NCBI RefSeq assembly: GCF_007713465.1
Contig: NZ_VMSG01000001.1
Span: 310,001 to 374,000, forward strand
From: Pseudomonas sp. H3(2019)
GTDB lineage: Bacteria; Pseudomonadota; Gammaproteobacteria; Pseudomonadales; Pseudomonadaceae
DNA: 64,000 bases
Direction of reading: 5' to 3'
Both the position numbers and the translations under genes were made by a program. The notes beneath the pieces were generated by a model that searched no databases, was not told the DNA's origin, and was given only the letters and a program-made list of their open reading frames with translations. Below are positions 19,033 through 26,898 of this stretch, in pieces; within the stretch, counting starts at the first letter, position 1, and every line of letters starts with the position of its first letter.

Positions 19033-19638
19033 TTATGTGTGCTCTAGCAGCTCCTGTTTAGCCAGTTGGATATCCATATATTCGTAAGCGATTCGTTGCG
19101 CCTGCTCGGTGTCGAAAGCGTCTCCCGACAGCGCGCCGCGCAACCACAAACCGTCAATCAGAGCCGCCAGCCCGCGTGCTGCGCTGCGTGCCTGATCAAG
19201 CGGCAGCACTCGGCGGAACTCGCAGCACAGGTTGGAATACAGGCGGTGATCGTTGATCCGCTGCAACCTGTGTAAAGACGGTTGGTGCATGCTGGTTGCC
19301 CAGAAGGCCAACCAGGTTTTCATTGCCGGGCCATTGACCTGGCTGGCGTCGAAGTTGCCTTCGATAATCACCTGAAGATGAGCCCGCGGGCTGTTATCTC
19401 CCAGCGCCAGGCGGCGCGCGGTGACGTTCTCGCTGAGGACGTTCATCAGATACCGCATCGTGGCGGCGATCAGGCCATTCTTGTCCTGAAAATAGTGACT
19501 GATGATGCCATTCGAGACACCGGCCAAACGGGCGATCAGCGCAATGCTGGCGTCCCCCATCCCGACCCGATCGACGGCCTGCAATGTGGCTTCGATCAAC
19601 TGCTGACGGCGGATGGGTTGCATACCGACCTTGGGCAT
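19033..19638 (-). CDS. betI: choline-responsive repressor BetI
   Basis: A 201-residue TetR-family repressor. The N terminus [19 protein letters not shown] is diagnostic for BetI, and the helix-turn-helix follows ([21 protein letters not shown], about 27-47). In known systems BetI represses its own operon and choline relieves it. The ATG at 19638 has AAGGAGA nine bases upstream; a second in-frame ATG three codons earlier is too close to that site. An ATTGA..TCAAT inverted repeat, the likely operator, lies 74 bases upstream at 19712-19725. First gene of betI-betB-betA. Confidence 0.96.
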   Translation of the reverse strand: MPKVGMQPIRRQQLIEATLQAVDRVGMGDASIALIARLAGVSNGIISHYFQDKNGLIAATMRYLMNVLSENVTARRLALGDNSPRAHLQVIIEGNFDASQVNGPAMKTWLAFWATSMHQPSLHRLQRINDHRLYSNLCCEFRRVLPLDQARSAARGLAALIDGLWLRGALSGDAFDTEQAQRIAYEYMDIQLAKQELLEHT

Positions 19639-19711
19639 CTTGCACATCTCCTTAGGCTTTCCGGTGGGCGAAAAATGGCTACCGGATTGAGGGCCAGTCT
19701 ATTTTGTTTTT

Positions 19712-19725
19712 ATTGAACGCTCAAT
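19712..19725 (-). promoter_or_regulatory. candidate BetI operator
   Basis: The 14-base inverted repeat ATTGAACGCTCAAT, with a single non-symmetric pair in the centre, lies between the cbcXWV terminator and betI. BetI sites described in other gammaproteobacteria have this ATTGA-N4-TCAAT layout. It sits in an A/T-rich stretch suitable for a promoter. Binding is inferred. Confidence 0.6.
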
Positions 19726-19744
19726 CAACAAAAAACAAGGCCCA

Positions 19745-19778
19745 ATAAAAAAGGGATCGCTCACCGTGATCCCTTTTT
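19745..19778 (-). terminator. rho-independent terminator after cbcV
   Basis: A stem GGGATC/GATCCC is flanked by an A tract on one side and a T tract on the other, starting 10 bases after the cbcV stop on the minus strand. The symmetric flanks make it bidirectional in principle, but only the cbcXWV transcript reaches it. It insulates betI from the transporter operon. Confidence 0.8.
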
Positions 19779-19787
19779 CATCCTGTC

Positions 19788-20966
19788 TTACCCCAGGTTC
19801 TTGCCGAGCAGCGCGTGATACAGCTCGCTGTCGCCGAGAATCCCCACCACATGATTGTTGTCGTGCAGCACCAGCTTGTTGCCGGTCTGATAACGAATCT
19901 GCAACGCGTCGCGCATGCCGATGTTCGAGTCCACCAGCGTTGGGCGACGGCCCAGGCCTTCCACCGCTTGCCCCGGTACCCAGTTCTGCAGGTCCAGGCT
20001 TGAACCGTTTTGGCGTGCACCCTTGATGGTGTTGCCTTCGGCCAGGTCCAGCCACGAGTCGCCGCCCGGATCCAGGCATACCGAGCCGTTGATGCGTTTG
20101 CAGTTGTCCAGCGTGCGCATCAGGCTGCGACCGCACAGTACGTTCAGCGGGTTGGTGTGCGCGACGAAGGTCCGCACGTAGTCATCGGCCGGGTTGAGGA
20201 CGATTTCTTCCGGCTTGCTGTACTGGATGATCCGGCCGTCTTTCATGATTGCGATACGGCTGCCGAGTTTCAGCGCTTCATCAAGGTCGTGACTGACGAA
20301 GACGATGGTCTTGTGCAGCTTGCGTTGCAGTTCCAGCAGTTCGTCTTGCAGGCCCTGGCGAATCAGCGGGTCAAGTGCCGAGAAGGGTTCGTCCATCAGC
20401 AGAATGTCGGCGTCCATCGCCAGCGCACGGGCCAGGCCCACACGTTGCTGCATGCCGCCGGAGAGTTCGTCGGGCTTCTTGTTGCGCCATTGGGCCAGGC
20501 CGACCAGTTCGAGCTTTTCGTCGACCAACTGGCGACGTTCCTTCTCGGGACGACCCTGCATTTCGAGGCCGAAACTGATGTTCTCGCGCACTGTCAGCCA
20601 AGGCATCAGGGCAAACTTCTGGAACACCATGGCGATGCGCTTGGTACGCATCATTTTCAGTTCTGCCGGGGTGCATGAGGCGATGTCGATCTGGCGGCCT
20701 TCATGCTCGACGAACAGCTTGCCACGGCTGACCGTGTTCAAACCGTTGATGCAACGCAGCAGGCTGGATTTGCCGGAGCCGGAGAGGCCCATCAGCACGC
20801 AGATTTCGCCTTTCTCGATGTCCAGGCTGGCTTTTTCAACGCCAACGATTTGCCCGGTTTTCTTCAGGATCTGGTCGCGGGTCATGCCCTGGTCGAGCAG
20901 TTTCAGGGCTTCACGCGGGTCTTTGGAGAAGATCACGTCGACCTTGTCGAACCGAATTATGCTCAT
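19788..20966 (-). CDS. cbcV: choline/betaine/carnitine ABC transporter, ATP-binding subunit
   Basis: A 392-residue ATPase of the OpuAA/ProV type. Walker A is GLSGSGKS (about 60-67), the signature is LSGGMQQR, Walker B is ILLMDEPFSALD, and the H-loop is VFVSHDLDEA. After about residue 280 come CBS-type repeats that in OpuA-like pumps sense ionic strength. The start overlaps the cbcW stop by four bases (ATGA), so translation is coupled. By synteny with P. aeruginosa it is the shared ATPase used with several periplasmic binding proteins, including CaiX encoded 10 kb away. Confidence 0.95.
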   Translation of the reverse strand: MSIIRFDKVDVIFSKDPREALKLLDQGMTRDQILKKTGQIVGVEKASLDIEKGEICVLMGLSGSGKSSLLRCINGLNTVSRGKLFVEHEGRQIDIASCTPAELKMMRTKRIAMVFQKFALMPWLTVRENISFGLEMQGRPEKERRQLVDEKLELVGLAQWRNKKPDELSGGMQQRVGLARALAMDADILLMDEPFSALDPLIRQGLQDELLELQRKLHKTIVFVSHDLDEALKLGSRIAIMKDGRIIQYSKPEEIVLNPADDYVRTFVAHTNPLNVLCGRSLMRTLDNCKRINGSVCLDPGGDSWLDLAEGNTIKGARQNGSSLDLQNWVPGQAVEGLGRRPTLVDSNIGMRDALQIRYQTGNKLVLHDNNHVVGILGDSELYHALLGKNLG

Positions 20967-21811
20967 GCGTCACCCCCTACTACTTTAGCGTCGGGTTGTT
21001 TGCAGATACGGTCGAGCATGATCGCCAGCAGTACGATCGCCAACCCGGCTTCGAAGCCCAGGGCGATATCAGCAGTGTTCAATGCGTTGACCACGGGTTT
21101 GCCCAGACCATCAGCGCCCACCAGTGCTGCGATCACCACCATCGACAACGACAGCATGATGCACTGGGTGATACCGGCCGCGATGCTTGGCATGGCGTAG
21201 GGCAGTTCGATACGGGAGAGCAGTTGACGGCGCGAACAGCCAAAGGCCTTGCCGGCGTCCATCAGTTCTTGCGGCACATCGCGGATGCCCAGGTAGGTCA
21301 GACGGATAGGCGCGGCAATCGCGAACACTACCGTTGAAATCAGACCCGGGACCACACCCAGACCGAACAGGGTCAGGGTAGGAATGAGGTACACGAACGT
21401 CGGTACGGTCTGCATCAGATCGAGTACCGGACGCATCAGCGTGTAGAACATCGGTTTGTGCGCGGCGACGATGCCCAACGGCACGCCGATGACCACGCAG
21501 ACCAGGGTGGCGAACAACACCTGGGCGAGGGTTTCCATGGTTTCCTGCCAGTAACCCAGATTGTGGATCAGCAGGAAGGAGGCGATGACGAAAACGGTCA
21601 GGCCCCATTTGCGTTGGATGAAGTGAGCCAGCAATGCGATCAATCCGATCAGTGCCAGCGGGTTGAACCAGGTCAGCGCAAACGTCACGCCGTGGATCAT
21701 CGTTTCCAGTGTCGTGGCGATCGCATCGAATGTGCTGGCGCCGTGTTGCGTCAACCATTCAACGAAGGCAGCGATGTACTGGCCTAAAGGGATTTTCTGA
21801 TCAATCAGCAT
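20963..21811 (-). CDS. cbcW: choline/betaine/carnitine ABC transporter, permease
   Basis: A 282-residue inner-membrane permease with about six hydrophobic helices. The ABC-coupling EAA-like loop reads DVPQELMDAGKAFGCSRRQLLSRIELPYAMPSI. The start is placed at 21811 because homologues begin MLIDQKIPLGQYIAAF; the frame is open further upstream but there it runs through a terminator hairpin. No clear ribosome site precedes this ATG, which together with the upstream hairpin suggests low expression relative to cbcX. It overlaps cbcV by four bases. Confidence 0.93.
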   Translation of the reverse strand: MLIDQKIPLGQYIAAFVEWLTQHGASTFDAIATTLETMIHGVTFALTWFNPLALIGLIALLAHFIQRKWGLTVFVIASFLLIHNLGYWQETMETLAQVLFATLVCVVIGVPLGIVAAHKPMFYTLMRPVLDLMQTVPTFVYLIPTLTLFGLGVVPGLISTVVFAIAAPIRLTYLGIRDVPQELMDAGKAFGCSRRQLLSRIELPYAMPSIAAGITQCIMLSLSMVVIAALVGADGLGKPVVNALNTADIALGFEAGLAIVLLAIMLDRICKQPDAKVVGGDA

Positions 21812-21834
21812 GGTAGTGAACGTCCGCATGCAAG

Positions 21835-21868
21835 GAAAAAAACAGCCCGGGCGAGCGAACTCGCCCGG
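21835..21868 (-). terminator. strong hairpin terminator between cbcX and cbcW
   Basis: On the minus strand a perfect 9-bp stem (CCGGGCGAG/CTCGCCCGG) closes a TTCG tetraloop and is followed by GCTGTTTTTTT. It starts ten bases after the cbcX stop and ends about 24 bases before the cbcW ATG. This is a canonical intrinsic terminator inside an operon, expected to let abundant cbcX message form and only partial read-through into cbcWV. Confidence 0.85.
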
Positions 21869-21877
21869 CGTCAACGA

Positions 21878-22828
21878 TTACTGCGCAAGCTTGGCTTTCA
21901 CGGCTTCCAGGCCAGGTTTACCGTCAATGGTGGTCACGCCAGCGAGCCAGGTATCGAGTACCTGTGGGTTCTTTTTCAGCCAGGCCTTGGCGGCGGCTTC
22001 AGGCTTCATCTTGTCGTCCAGGATGTTGCCCATCAGCGAGCTTTCCATGTCCACGTTGAACTCCAGGTTTTTCAGCAACTGGCCAACGTTGCTGCATTCC
22101 TGGCTGTAACCCTTGCGGGTGTTGGTCAGGACTGTCGCCGCACCGAAGTCCGGGCCGAAATAGTCGTCACCGCCGGTGAGGTACTGGATCTTGAAGCGCT
22201 TGTTCATCGGGTGCGGTGCCCAGCCCAGGAACACCACTGCGGTATCGCGCTTCTGAGCGCGGTCGACTTGCGAGAGCATGCCGGCTTCGCTGGACTCGAC
22301 CACTTTGAAACCAGCGTCTTTGAGGCCGAAGGCGTTCTTGTCGATCATACTCTGGATCAGGCGGTTGCCATCGTTACCCGGCTCGATGCCATAGATCTTG
22401 CCGTCCAGCTCTTTCTTGAACTTGGCAATGTCCTTGAAGTCATGCAGCCCTTTGTCGTAAAGCGCTTGTGGCACCGCCAGGGTGTACTTGGCGCCCTTGA
22501 GGTTGGTGCGCACGGTTTCCACGGTGCCCGCATCGCGGTAGGCCTTGATGTCGTTTTCCATGGTCGGCATCCAGTTGCCGAGGAACACGTCCATGTTCTT
22601 GCCGTCAGCCAGGGACTTGTAAGTCACCGGTACGGAAATCATGGTGGTCTTGGTCTTGTAGCCCAAGGCGTCGAGCACGACGCTGGTGGTCGCCGTTGTG
22701 GCGGTGATGTCGGTCCAGCCGACATCGGAGAAGTTCACGGTACTGCACTGTGCCGGTTCTGTGGCGTGAGCCAGAAGCGGCAGACTCAGCATGGCGGCCA
22801 ACAACAACGACGGGGAACCTATTTTCAT
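21878..22828 (-). CDS. cbcX: choline/betaine/carnitine periplasmic binding protein
   Basis: A 316-residue protein with a Sec signal peptide (MKIGSPSLLLAAMLSLPLLAHA, cleavage near residue 22) and an OpuAC/ProX-type substrate-binding domain. The mature N terminus (TEPAQCSTVNFSDVGWTDI) and the [17 protein letters not shown] block are shared with CaiX in this window. Family members hold quaternary ammonium groups in an aromatic cage. It is first in cbcXWV, with GGAG upstream of the ATG. A 21-bp-period direct repeat lies about 150 bases upstream. Confidence 0.94.
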   Translation of the reverse strand: MKIGSPSLLLAAMLSLPLLAHATEPAQCSTVNFSDVGWTDITATTATTSVVLDALGYKTKTTMISVPVTYKSLADGKNMDVFLGNWMPTMENDIKAYRDAGTVETVRTNLKGAKYTLAVPQALYDKGLHDFKDIAKFKKELDGKIYGIEPGNDGNRLIQSMIDKNAFGLKDAGFKVVESSEAGMLSQVDRAQKRDTAVVFLGWAPHPMNKRFKIQYLTGGDDYFGPDFGAATVLTNTRKGYSQECSNVGQLLKNLEFNVDMESSLMGNILDDKMKPEAAAKAWLKKNPQVLDTWLAGVTTIDGKPGLEAVKAKLAQ

Positions 22829-23257
22829 GGGTGGACTCCTGAGTGTTTTTTTGGCGGTGTTCTGACCGCACTTATGGGTGTTGCGGTTGGAGGGCGTGTG
22901 ACGACTGCTCTGCCACGGCGCCGTGCAATCGAGTCGAGACTGATCATGGACCAGTGAATTTCTGACGCCTACAGGGTGCGTCGTATCCAGTACAGGGATG
23001 GTCGCATCCAGTGTCGGTGAGGTCGTTTACAGCTTTATTCAGCGCTTTTTAGTCCTCTGAACTGTAAAAAAACGGCCCAAATGTGCCGTCTGCGGCCGGC
23101 GGCGTTGGTGGGCATGGGTACGTCGGTGTGAGACGTCGAGCGACATCGCAAAAGCCCGATGATGCGGTCATCTTGGCGGATTGCAGCTTGAGCGTAGCAG
23201 CTCCGTCACCGGGTGCTTTGACGCCTGGAATCTGCTCATCGAGGAGTCTCGCACGTC
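22829..23257. other. divergent regulatory region cbcX / sdaB
   Basis: This 429-base gap separates cbcX (minus) from sdaB (plus). It holds the direct repeat at 22980-23012 and an A-rich stretch near 23067. No open frame here has a ribosome site or family resemblance. It must contain promoters for both genes; I could not place their -10/-35 boxes with confidence. Confidence 0.6.
22980..23012 (-). promoter_or_regulatory. direct-repeat operator, likely GbdR site
   Basis: Two 12-base half-sites, GTCGTATCCAGT (22980-22991) and GTCGCATCCAGT (23001-23012), differ at one base and are spaced 21 bases, two helical turns. On the minus strand they read ACTGGATGCGAC and ACTGGATACGAC towards cbcX. Same-phase repeats of this kind are typical of AraC-family activators. 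GbdR is the expected activator from P. aeruginosa work. The binding protein is inferred. Confidence 0.6.
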
Positions 23258-24634
23258 ATGGCTATCAGTGTTTTCGACCTGTTCAAAATCGGTATTGGCC
23301 CCTCTAGTTCGCACACTGTGGGCCCTATGCGCGCTGCGGCATTGTTCGTCGAGTCGCTGCGCGAGAAAGCGCTGCTGGAGCAGGTGCACCGCATTGAGGT
23401 CCAGCTGTTCGGTTCGTTGTCGGCTACCGGCATCGGTCACGGCAGCGACAATGCGGTGATCATGGGCTTGATGGGCGAATGGCCGGATGCGATTGATCCG
23501 AGGCAAATCGGCATTCGCATCGACACCTTGCGTGAAACCCACACCCTGTTGCTCGACGGTCGCTTTCCGGTGCCTTTCATCTGGGCGCGGGACATGCGCC
23601 TGATCGACGAGAACCTGCCATTCCATCCGAATGCGATGACCCTGGTGGCTGAAGGTGAGCATGGCGAATTGCATCGCGACACCTACTATTCGGTCGGCGG
23701 TGGTTTTGTCGTAGATGAGGCGCAGGCCTCAAGCGGCGTGGTCGATCTGGACCGCACCGTGTTGCCTTACGATTTTTCCAGCGCGGTGGAGCTGCTTGCC
23801 CTGTGTCAGAAGCACAACCTGCGCGTCGCCGAGTTGATGATGGCGAACGAGAAGGTCTGGCGTTCGGAAGAGGAAATCCGCAGCGGCCTGATGAAACTCT
23901 GGCGCGCCATGCAGGACTGCGTCGAGCAGGGCCTCAAGCACGAAGGCATCCTGCCTGGCGGTCTGAATGTGCGCCGCCGCGCCGCTAAATTGCATCGCAG
24001 CCTGCAAGAGCTGAACAAGCCCAACGTGATCGGCTCGACCTTGAGCGCCATGGAGTGGGTCAACCTGTTCGCCCTCGCGGTCAACGAAGAAAATGCGGCG
24101 GGCGGGCGGATGGTCACGGCACCGACCAACGGTGCGGCAGGGATCATCCCGGCGGTGTTGCACTACTTTATGAAGTTCAGCGAGGTGGTGACGGACGCTA
24201 ACGTCGTCGACTATTTCCTCGGTGCGGCAGCGGTCGGGATCCTGTGTAAAAAGAACGCCTCGATTTCCGGCGCTGAAGTCGGCTGTCAGGGCGAAGTCGG
24301 TTCGGCCTGCGCGATGGCGGCGGCCGGGTTGGCGGAAATTCTTGGCGCGACGCCGGAGCAACTCTGCAACGCCGCGGAAATCGGTCTGGAGCACAACCTT
24401 GGCCTGACGTGCGACCCGGTCGGCGGGCTGGTGCAGGTGCCGTGCATCGAGCGCAATGCGATTGCCGCGGTGAAGGCTATCAATGCGGCGCAAATGGCCT
24501 TGCGCGGTGACGGTCAGCACTTCATCTCGCTGGACCGGGTGATCCGCACCATGCGCGATACCGGCGCCGACATGCACGACAAATACAAAGAGACATCGCG
24601 CGGCGGGTTGGCGGTCAGCGCGGTTGAGTGCTGA
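23258..24634 (+). CDS. sdaB: L-serine ammonia-lyase (serine dehydratase)
   Basis: A 458-residue single-chain, iron-sulfur L-serine dehydratase that converts serine to pyruvate and ammonia. The N-terminal beta domain starts with [24 protein letters not shown]. The C-terminal alpha domain carries the cluster cysteines (around [22 protein letters not shown] and the later [14 protein letters not shown]). It is the last step of betaine catabolism here: glycine from SoxBDAG becomes serine by GlyA, then pyruvate. The gene lies between cbcX and gbdR as in P. aeruginosa. GAGGAG supports the ATG. Confidence 0.95.
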   Translation: MAISVFDLFKIGIGPSSSHTVGPMRAAALFVESLREKALLEQVHRIEVQLFGSLSATGIGHGSDNAVIMGLMGEWPDAIDPRQIGIRIDTLRETHTLLLDGRFPVPFIWARDMRLIDENLPFHPNAMTLVAEGEHGELHRDTYYSVGGGFVVDEAQASSGVVDLDRTVLPYDFSSAVELLALCQKHNLRVAELMMANEKVWRSEEEIRSGLMKLWRAMQDCVEQGLKHEGILPGGLNVRRRAAKLHRSLQELNKPNVIGSTLSAMEWVNLFALAVNEENAAGGRMVTAPTNGAAGIIPAVLHYFMKFSEVVTDANVVDYFLGAAAVGILCKKNASISGAEVGCQGEVGSACAMAAAGLAEILGATPEQLCNAAEIGLEHNLGLTCDPVGGLVQVPCIERNAIAAVKAINAAQMALRGDGQHFISLDRVIRTMRDTGADMHDKYKETSRGGLAVSAVEC

Positions 24635-24944
24635 GACCGCGATGGGGCCAGACCAGTCAAATCTGCGCGCTAAGTGAACACTGATCCAACTGAGCGCCAC
24701 CTTTTAGCGCGTCGCAAACAGGCAACAAATATCTCCAGCGGTCAGACGTCATTCCGGGCGCTGACCGCTCGTCACCTGTGCCTGGGGTGACACTCTTTCC
24801 CGGCACTTTTGATGCGCTTCCCACAAGTGCTACCGATTTGCTCACACCCCGCGGGGCAGGGCACCTGCCAGCCTGATAACCCTTACGCGTCGACTGAGCT
24901 CTATAGACACATATAGACACATCGCGACGTCGTTTTCAGGAGTT

Positions 24945-24962
24945 ATTGAATGCGCATTCAAT
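24945..24962. promoter_or_regulatory. 18-bp perfect palindrome next to the gbdR promoter
   Basis: ATTGAATGCGCATTCAAT is a perfect 18-base palindrome ending four bases before the -24 element of the candidate sigma-54 promoter. Its outer ATTGA/TCAAT ends match the BetI-like site at 19712-19725, but the spacing is eight rather than four bases, so a different dimer geometry or a different protein is likely. Confidence 0.6.
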
Positions 24963-24965
24963 TTT

Positions 24966-24981
24966 AGGCATGGCAATTGCT
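24966..24981 (+). promoter_or_regulatory. candidate sigma-54 promoter of gbdR
   Basis: AGGCATG-N4-TTGCT places GG at 24967-24968 and GC at 24979-24980 with exactly ten bases between, as RpoN promoters require, and matches the consensus at nearly all conserved positions. Transcription would start near 24993, about 87 bases before the gbdR ATG. Nitrogen or carbon control of gbdR through enhancer-binding proteins has been reported in P. aeruginosa, which fits. Confidence 0.6.
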
Positions 24982-25079
24982 CTGTCATAACAAAGCCCCG
25001 TCTCACGGCACGAGAACGATGGCCATAACAAGAGCCTCCGCCTGAGGCCATCACCCGCTTTGTGTGAGGAGATACCGCG

Positions 25080-26183
25080 ATGACGTCGTTCAACTCAGGG
25101 GCCCAGCCCCAGAACCGTGCGCCTCAATCCATCGGCTTTTTGCTGCTGGACAATTTCACGCTGATTTCTCTGGCTTCCGCAGTAGAACCCCTGCGCATGG
25201 CCAACCAATTGTCCGGTCGCGAGCTGTATCGCTGGAGCACCCTCACCGTTGACGGCGGCCAGGTCTGGGCCAGTGACGGTCTGCAAATCACTCCCGACGC
25301 TTCCATGCACAAAGCCCCGGCCCTGGACACCGTGATTGTCTGCGGTGGCATCGGCATTCAACGTACCGTGACCCGTGAACACGTGTCGTGGCTGCAAAGC
25401 CAGGCCCGTCAGTCGCGTCGTCTAGGTGCGGTCTGCACCGGTAGCTGGGCTCTGGCATGTGCCGGTCTGCTGGACGGTTTCGATTGCAGCGTGCACTGGG
25501 AGTGCCTGGCGTCGATGCAGGAAGCTTTCCCGCGGGTGGCCATGAGCACTCGCTTGTTCACCCTCGACCGTAACCGGTTCACCAGCTCCGGCGGCACCGC
25601 GCCCCTGGACATGATGCTGCACCTGATCAGTCGCGACCACGGCCGTGAACTGTCGGCAGCGATCTCGGAAATGTTCGTCTACGAGCGTATTCGTAACGAA
25701 CAGGATCACCAGCGCGTGCCGCTCAAGCACATGCTGGGCACCAATCAGCCGAAGTTGCAGGAAATCGTCGCGCTGATGGAGGCCAACCTTGAAGAGCCGA
25801 TCGACCTTGATGAGCTGGCGGTGTACGTCGCGGTATCGCGTCGTCAGCTGGAGCGGCTGTTCCAGAAATACCTGCACTGCTCGCCGTCGCGTTACTACCT
25901 CAAGCTGCGACTGATCCGCGCCCGGCAATTGCTCAAGCAAACGCCGATGTCGATCATCGAAGTGGCCTCGGTCTGCGGCTTCGTATCGACCCCGCACTTC
26001 TCCAAGTGCTACCGCGAATACTTCGGCATTCCACCGCGTGACGAACGCGTCGGTTCCAACACCACCCAACAGGTGGCAATGATGCCGATCCCGCAGGCAC
26101 TGGTATTGGCACCGTTGTCCGGACCGATGTCGGCGCTGAGTCAGGCGCGTAATGAGTCGACTTTCGCTAGCGTAAGGCTCTAA
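25080..26183 (+). CDS. gbdR: GbdR, glycine betaine/dimethylglycine-responsive activator
   Basis: A 367-residue GlxA-type AraC-family regulator. The N-terminal half (about 18-200) is a DJ-1/PfpI-like amidotransferase fold that serves as sensor domain, and the C-terminal part (about 225-330) holds two helix-turn-helix motifs (IDLDELAVYVAVSRRQLERLFQKYL and MSIIEVASVCGFVSTPHFSKCYREYFG). In P. aeruginosa GbdR responds to glycine betaine and dimethylglycine and activates gbc, dgc, cbc and related genes. Its place next to sdaB and the long similarity to CdhR in this window support the call. AGGAG precedes the ATG. Confidence 0.95.
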   Translation: MTSFNSGAQPQNRAPQSIGFLLLDNFTLISLASAVEPLRMANQLSGRELYRWSTLTVDGGQVWASDGLQITPDASMHKAPALDTVIVCGGIGIQRTVTREHVSWLQSQARQSRRLGAVCTGSWALACAGLLDGFDCSVHWECLASMQEAFPRVAMSTRLFTLDRNRFTSSGGTAPLDMMLHLISRDHGRELSAAISEMFVYERIRNEQDHQRVPLKHMLGTNQPKLQEIVALMEANLEEPIDLDELAVYVAVSRRQLERLFQKYLHCSPSRYYLKLRLIRARQLLKQTPMSIIEVASVCGFVSTPHFSKCYREYFGIPPRDERVGSNTTQQVAMMPIPQALVLAPLSGPMSALSQARNESTFASVRL

Positions 26184-26197
26184 ACCGCAGCGCCTTC

Positions 26198-26261
26198 ATC
26201 GCGAGCAGGCTCGCTCCCACAGGATTTACGCGGTCCTTGTGGGAGCGAGCCTGCTCGCGAT
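26198..26261. repeat. REP pair, ATCGCGAGCAGGCTCGCTCCCACA family
   Basis: Inverted REP units, ATCGCGAGCAGGCTCGCTCC and its complement, enclose about 24 bases. It lies between the convergent stops of gbdR (26183) and the small minus-strand gene (26270), where it can act as a shared 3' end. Confidence 0.85.
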
Positions 26262-26269
26262 TGGGTTTA

Positions 26270-26533
26270 TCAGGCGCTACGGCTCTGCTGGTACAGCGCC
26301 AATGCCGGCAGCAGTTGCTTGTCGATCGCCTGGCGCACAGCAGGCAGAATCGTCGCGCTGCTGGTGTACATCTGCTTGACCATGGTCCTCAGGGTCGAGG
26401 CCCGTACATCGTTCAAACCGCGTACTGCGCACTCACAGGCCTGCTCCGCAGTAGCACCAATCGGAACTTCAAATCCAAGCGCCTTGAGCTGGCCCAACAG
26501 GTCTTCCTGGTCTATCAAATCAGCGTACATCAT
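26270..26533 (-). CDS. conserved small protein of unknown function
   Basis: An 87-residue, mostly helical soluble protein without signal peptide, cysteine cluster or recognisable motif. The start at 26533 is chosen because AAGGA lies seven bases upstream; an ATG ATG pair makes 26530 equally possible. A longer frame to 26599 is open but has no ribosome site. The position just after gbdR suggests a conserved accessory gene of the betaine locus, but I cannot assign a function. Confidence 0.6.
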   Translation of the reverse strand: MMYADLIDQEDLLGQLKALGFEVPIGATAEQACECAVRGLNDVRASTLRTMVKQMYTSSATILPAVRQAIDKQLLPALALYQQSRSA

Positions 26534-26744
26534 GACGCAATCCTTCTTCAGGGAACGGTGTCGTGGTTCGATTCTGGTAGGGGTGATGGGGCGGGGCAAG
26601 GACGATTTGTCGCAATGGCCGCTATACCTATGAACAGGTCGTTTTCGGCTAACTTGCGGGAGAGAGGAGTGGGCACACTGGATTCAGCTGGCTTCACGAA
26701 GGTTTGGTCACCCTCGCGCAACAGCTCCTCAACAGTAAATTCTG

Positions 26745-26780
26745 CCTCGATCCTGTCACGGCTTGATCGGGGTTTTTTTT
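26745..26780 (+). terminator. rho-independent terminator with no evident upstream gene
   Basis: CCTCGATC (26745-26752) pairs with GATCGGGG (26765-26772) through one U-G wobble, a 12-base loop, and is followed by eight T residues. No plus-strand gene ends nearby; the nearest is gbdR, 560 bases upstream beyond a REP pair. Confidence 0.7.
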
Positions 26781-26821
26781 GTCTGTGAATCAGGTGTGGG
26801 TGTGTTGTCTGAGGCGACGCC

Positions 26822-26891
26822 ATCGCGGCCAAGCCTTGCTCCTACAGAGGGGTAATCAGATACCCTCGTAGGAGCAAAGCTTGCTCGCGAT
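26822..26891. repeat. degenerate REP pair
   Basis: ATCGCGGCCAAGCCTTGCTCC and a near-complement (GGAGCAAAGCTTGCTCGCGAT) flank about 30 bases. It lies just beyond the stop of the gamma-butyrobetaine dioxygenase gene and may end that operon. Confidence 0.7.
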
Positions 26892-26898
26892 GAGCGAT

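Larger units (their letters stand above)
24635..25079. other. 445-base regulatory region upstream of gbdR
   Basis: No gene is seen. It contains a dyad with perfect 9-base arms (AGCGGTCAG at 24737-24745 and CTGACCGCT at 24761-24769), a small GGCAGG-GCA-CCTGCC hairpin, a tandem TATAGACACA repeat (24903-24922), an 18-bp perfect palindrome and a sigma-54-type promoter. The first dyad lacks a T tract and so is not a normal terminator for sdaB. Confidence 0.6.
26534..26898. other. 365-base gap with an orphan plus-strand terminator
   Basis: This stretch holds the upstream region of the small gene, a plus-strand intrinsic terminator at 26745-26780, and a degenerate REP pair at 26822-26891. Short frames exist on both strands but none has a convincing ribosome site or known relative. 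A small RNA ending at the terminator is possible. Confidence 0.5.

Noticed and set aside
24945..24962. Calling the gbdR palindrome a BetI site outright
   Set aside because: The half-sites match but the centre is four bases longer than in the betI site, so the same dimer is unlikely to bind both in the same way.
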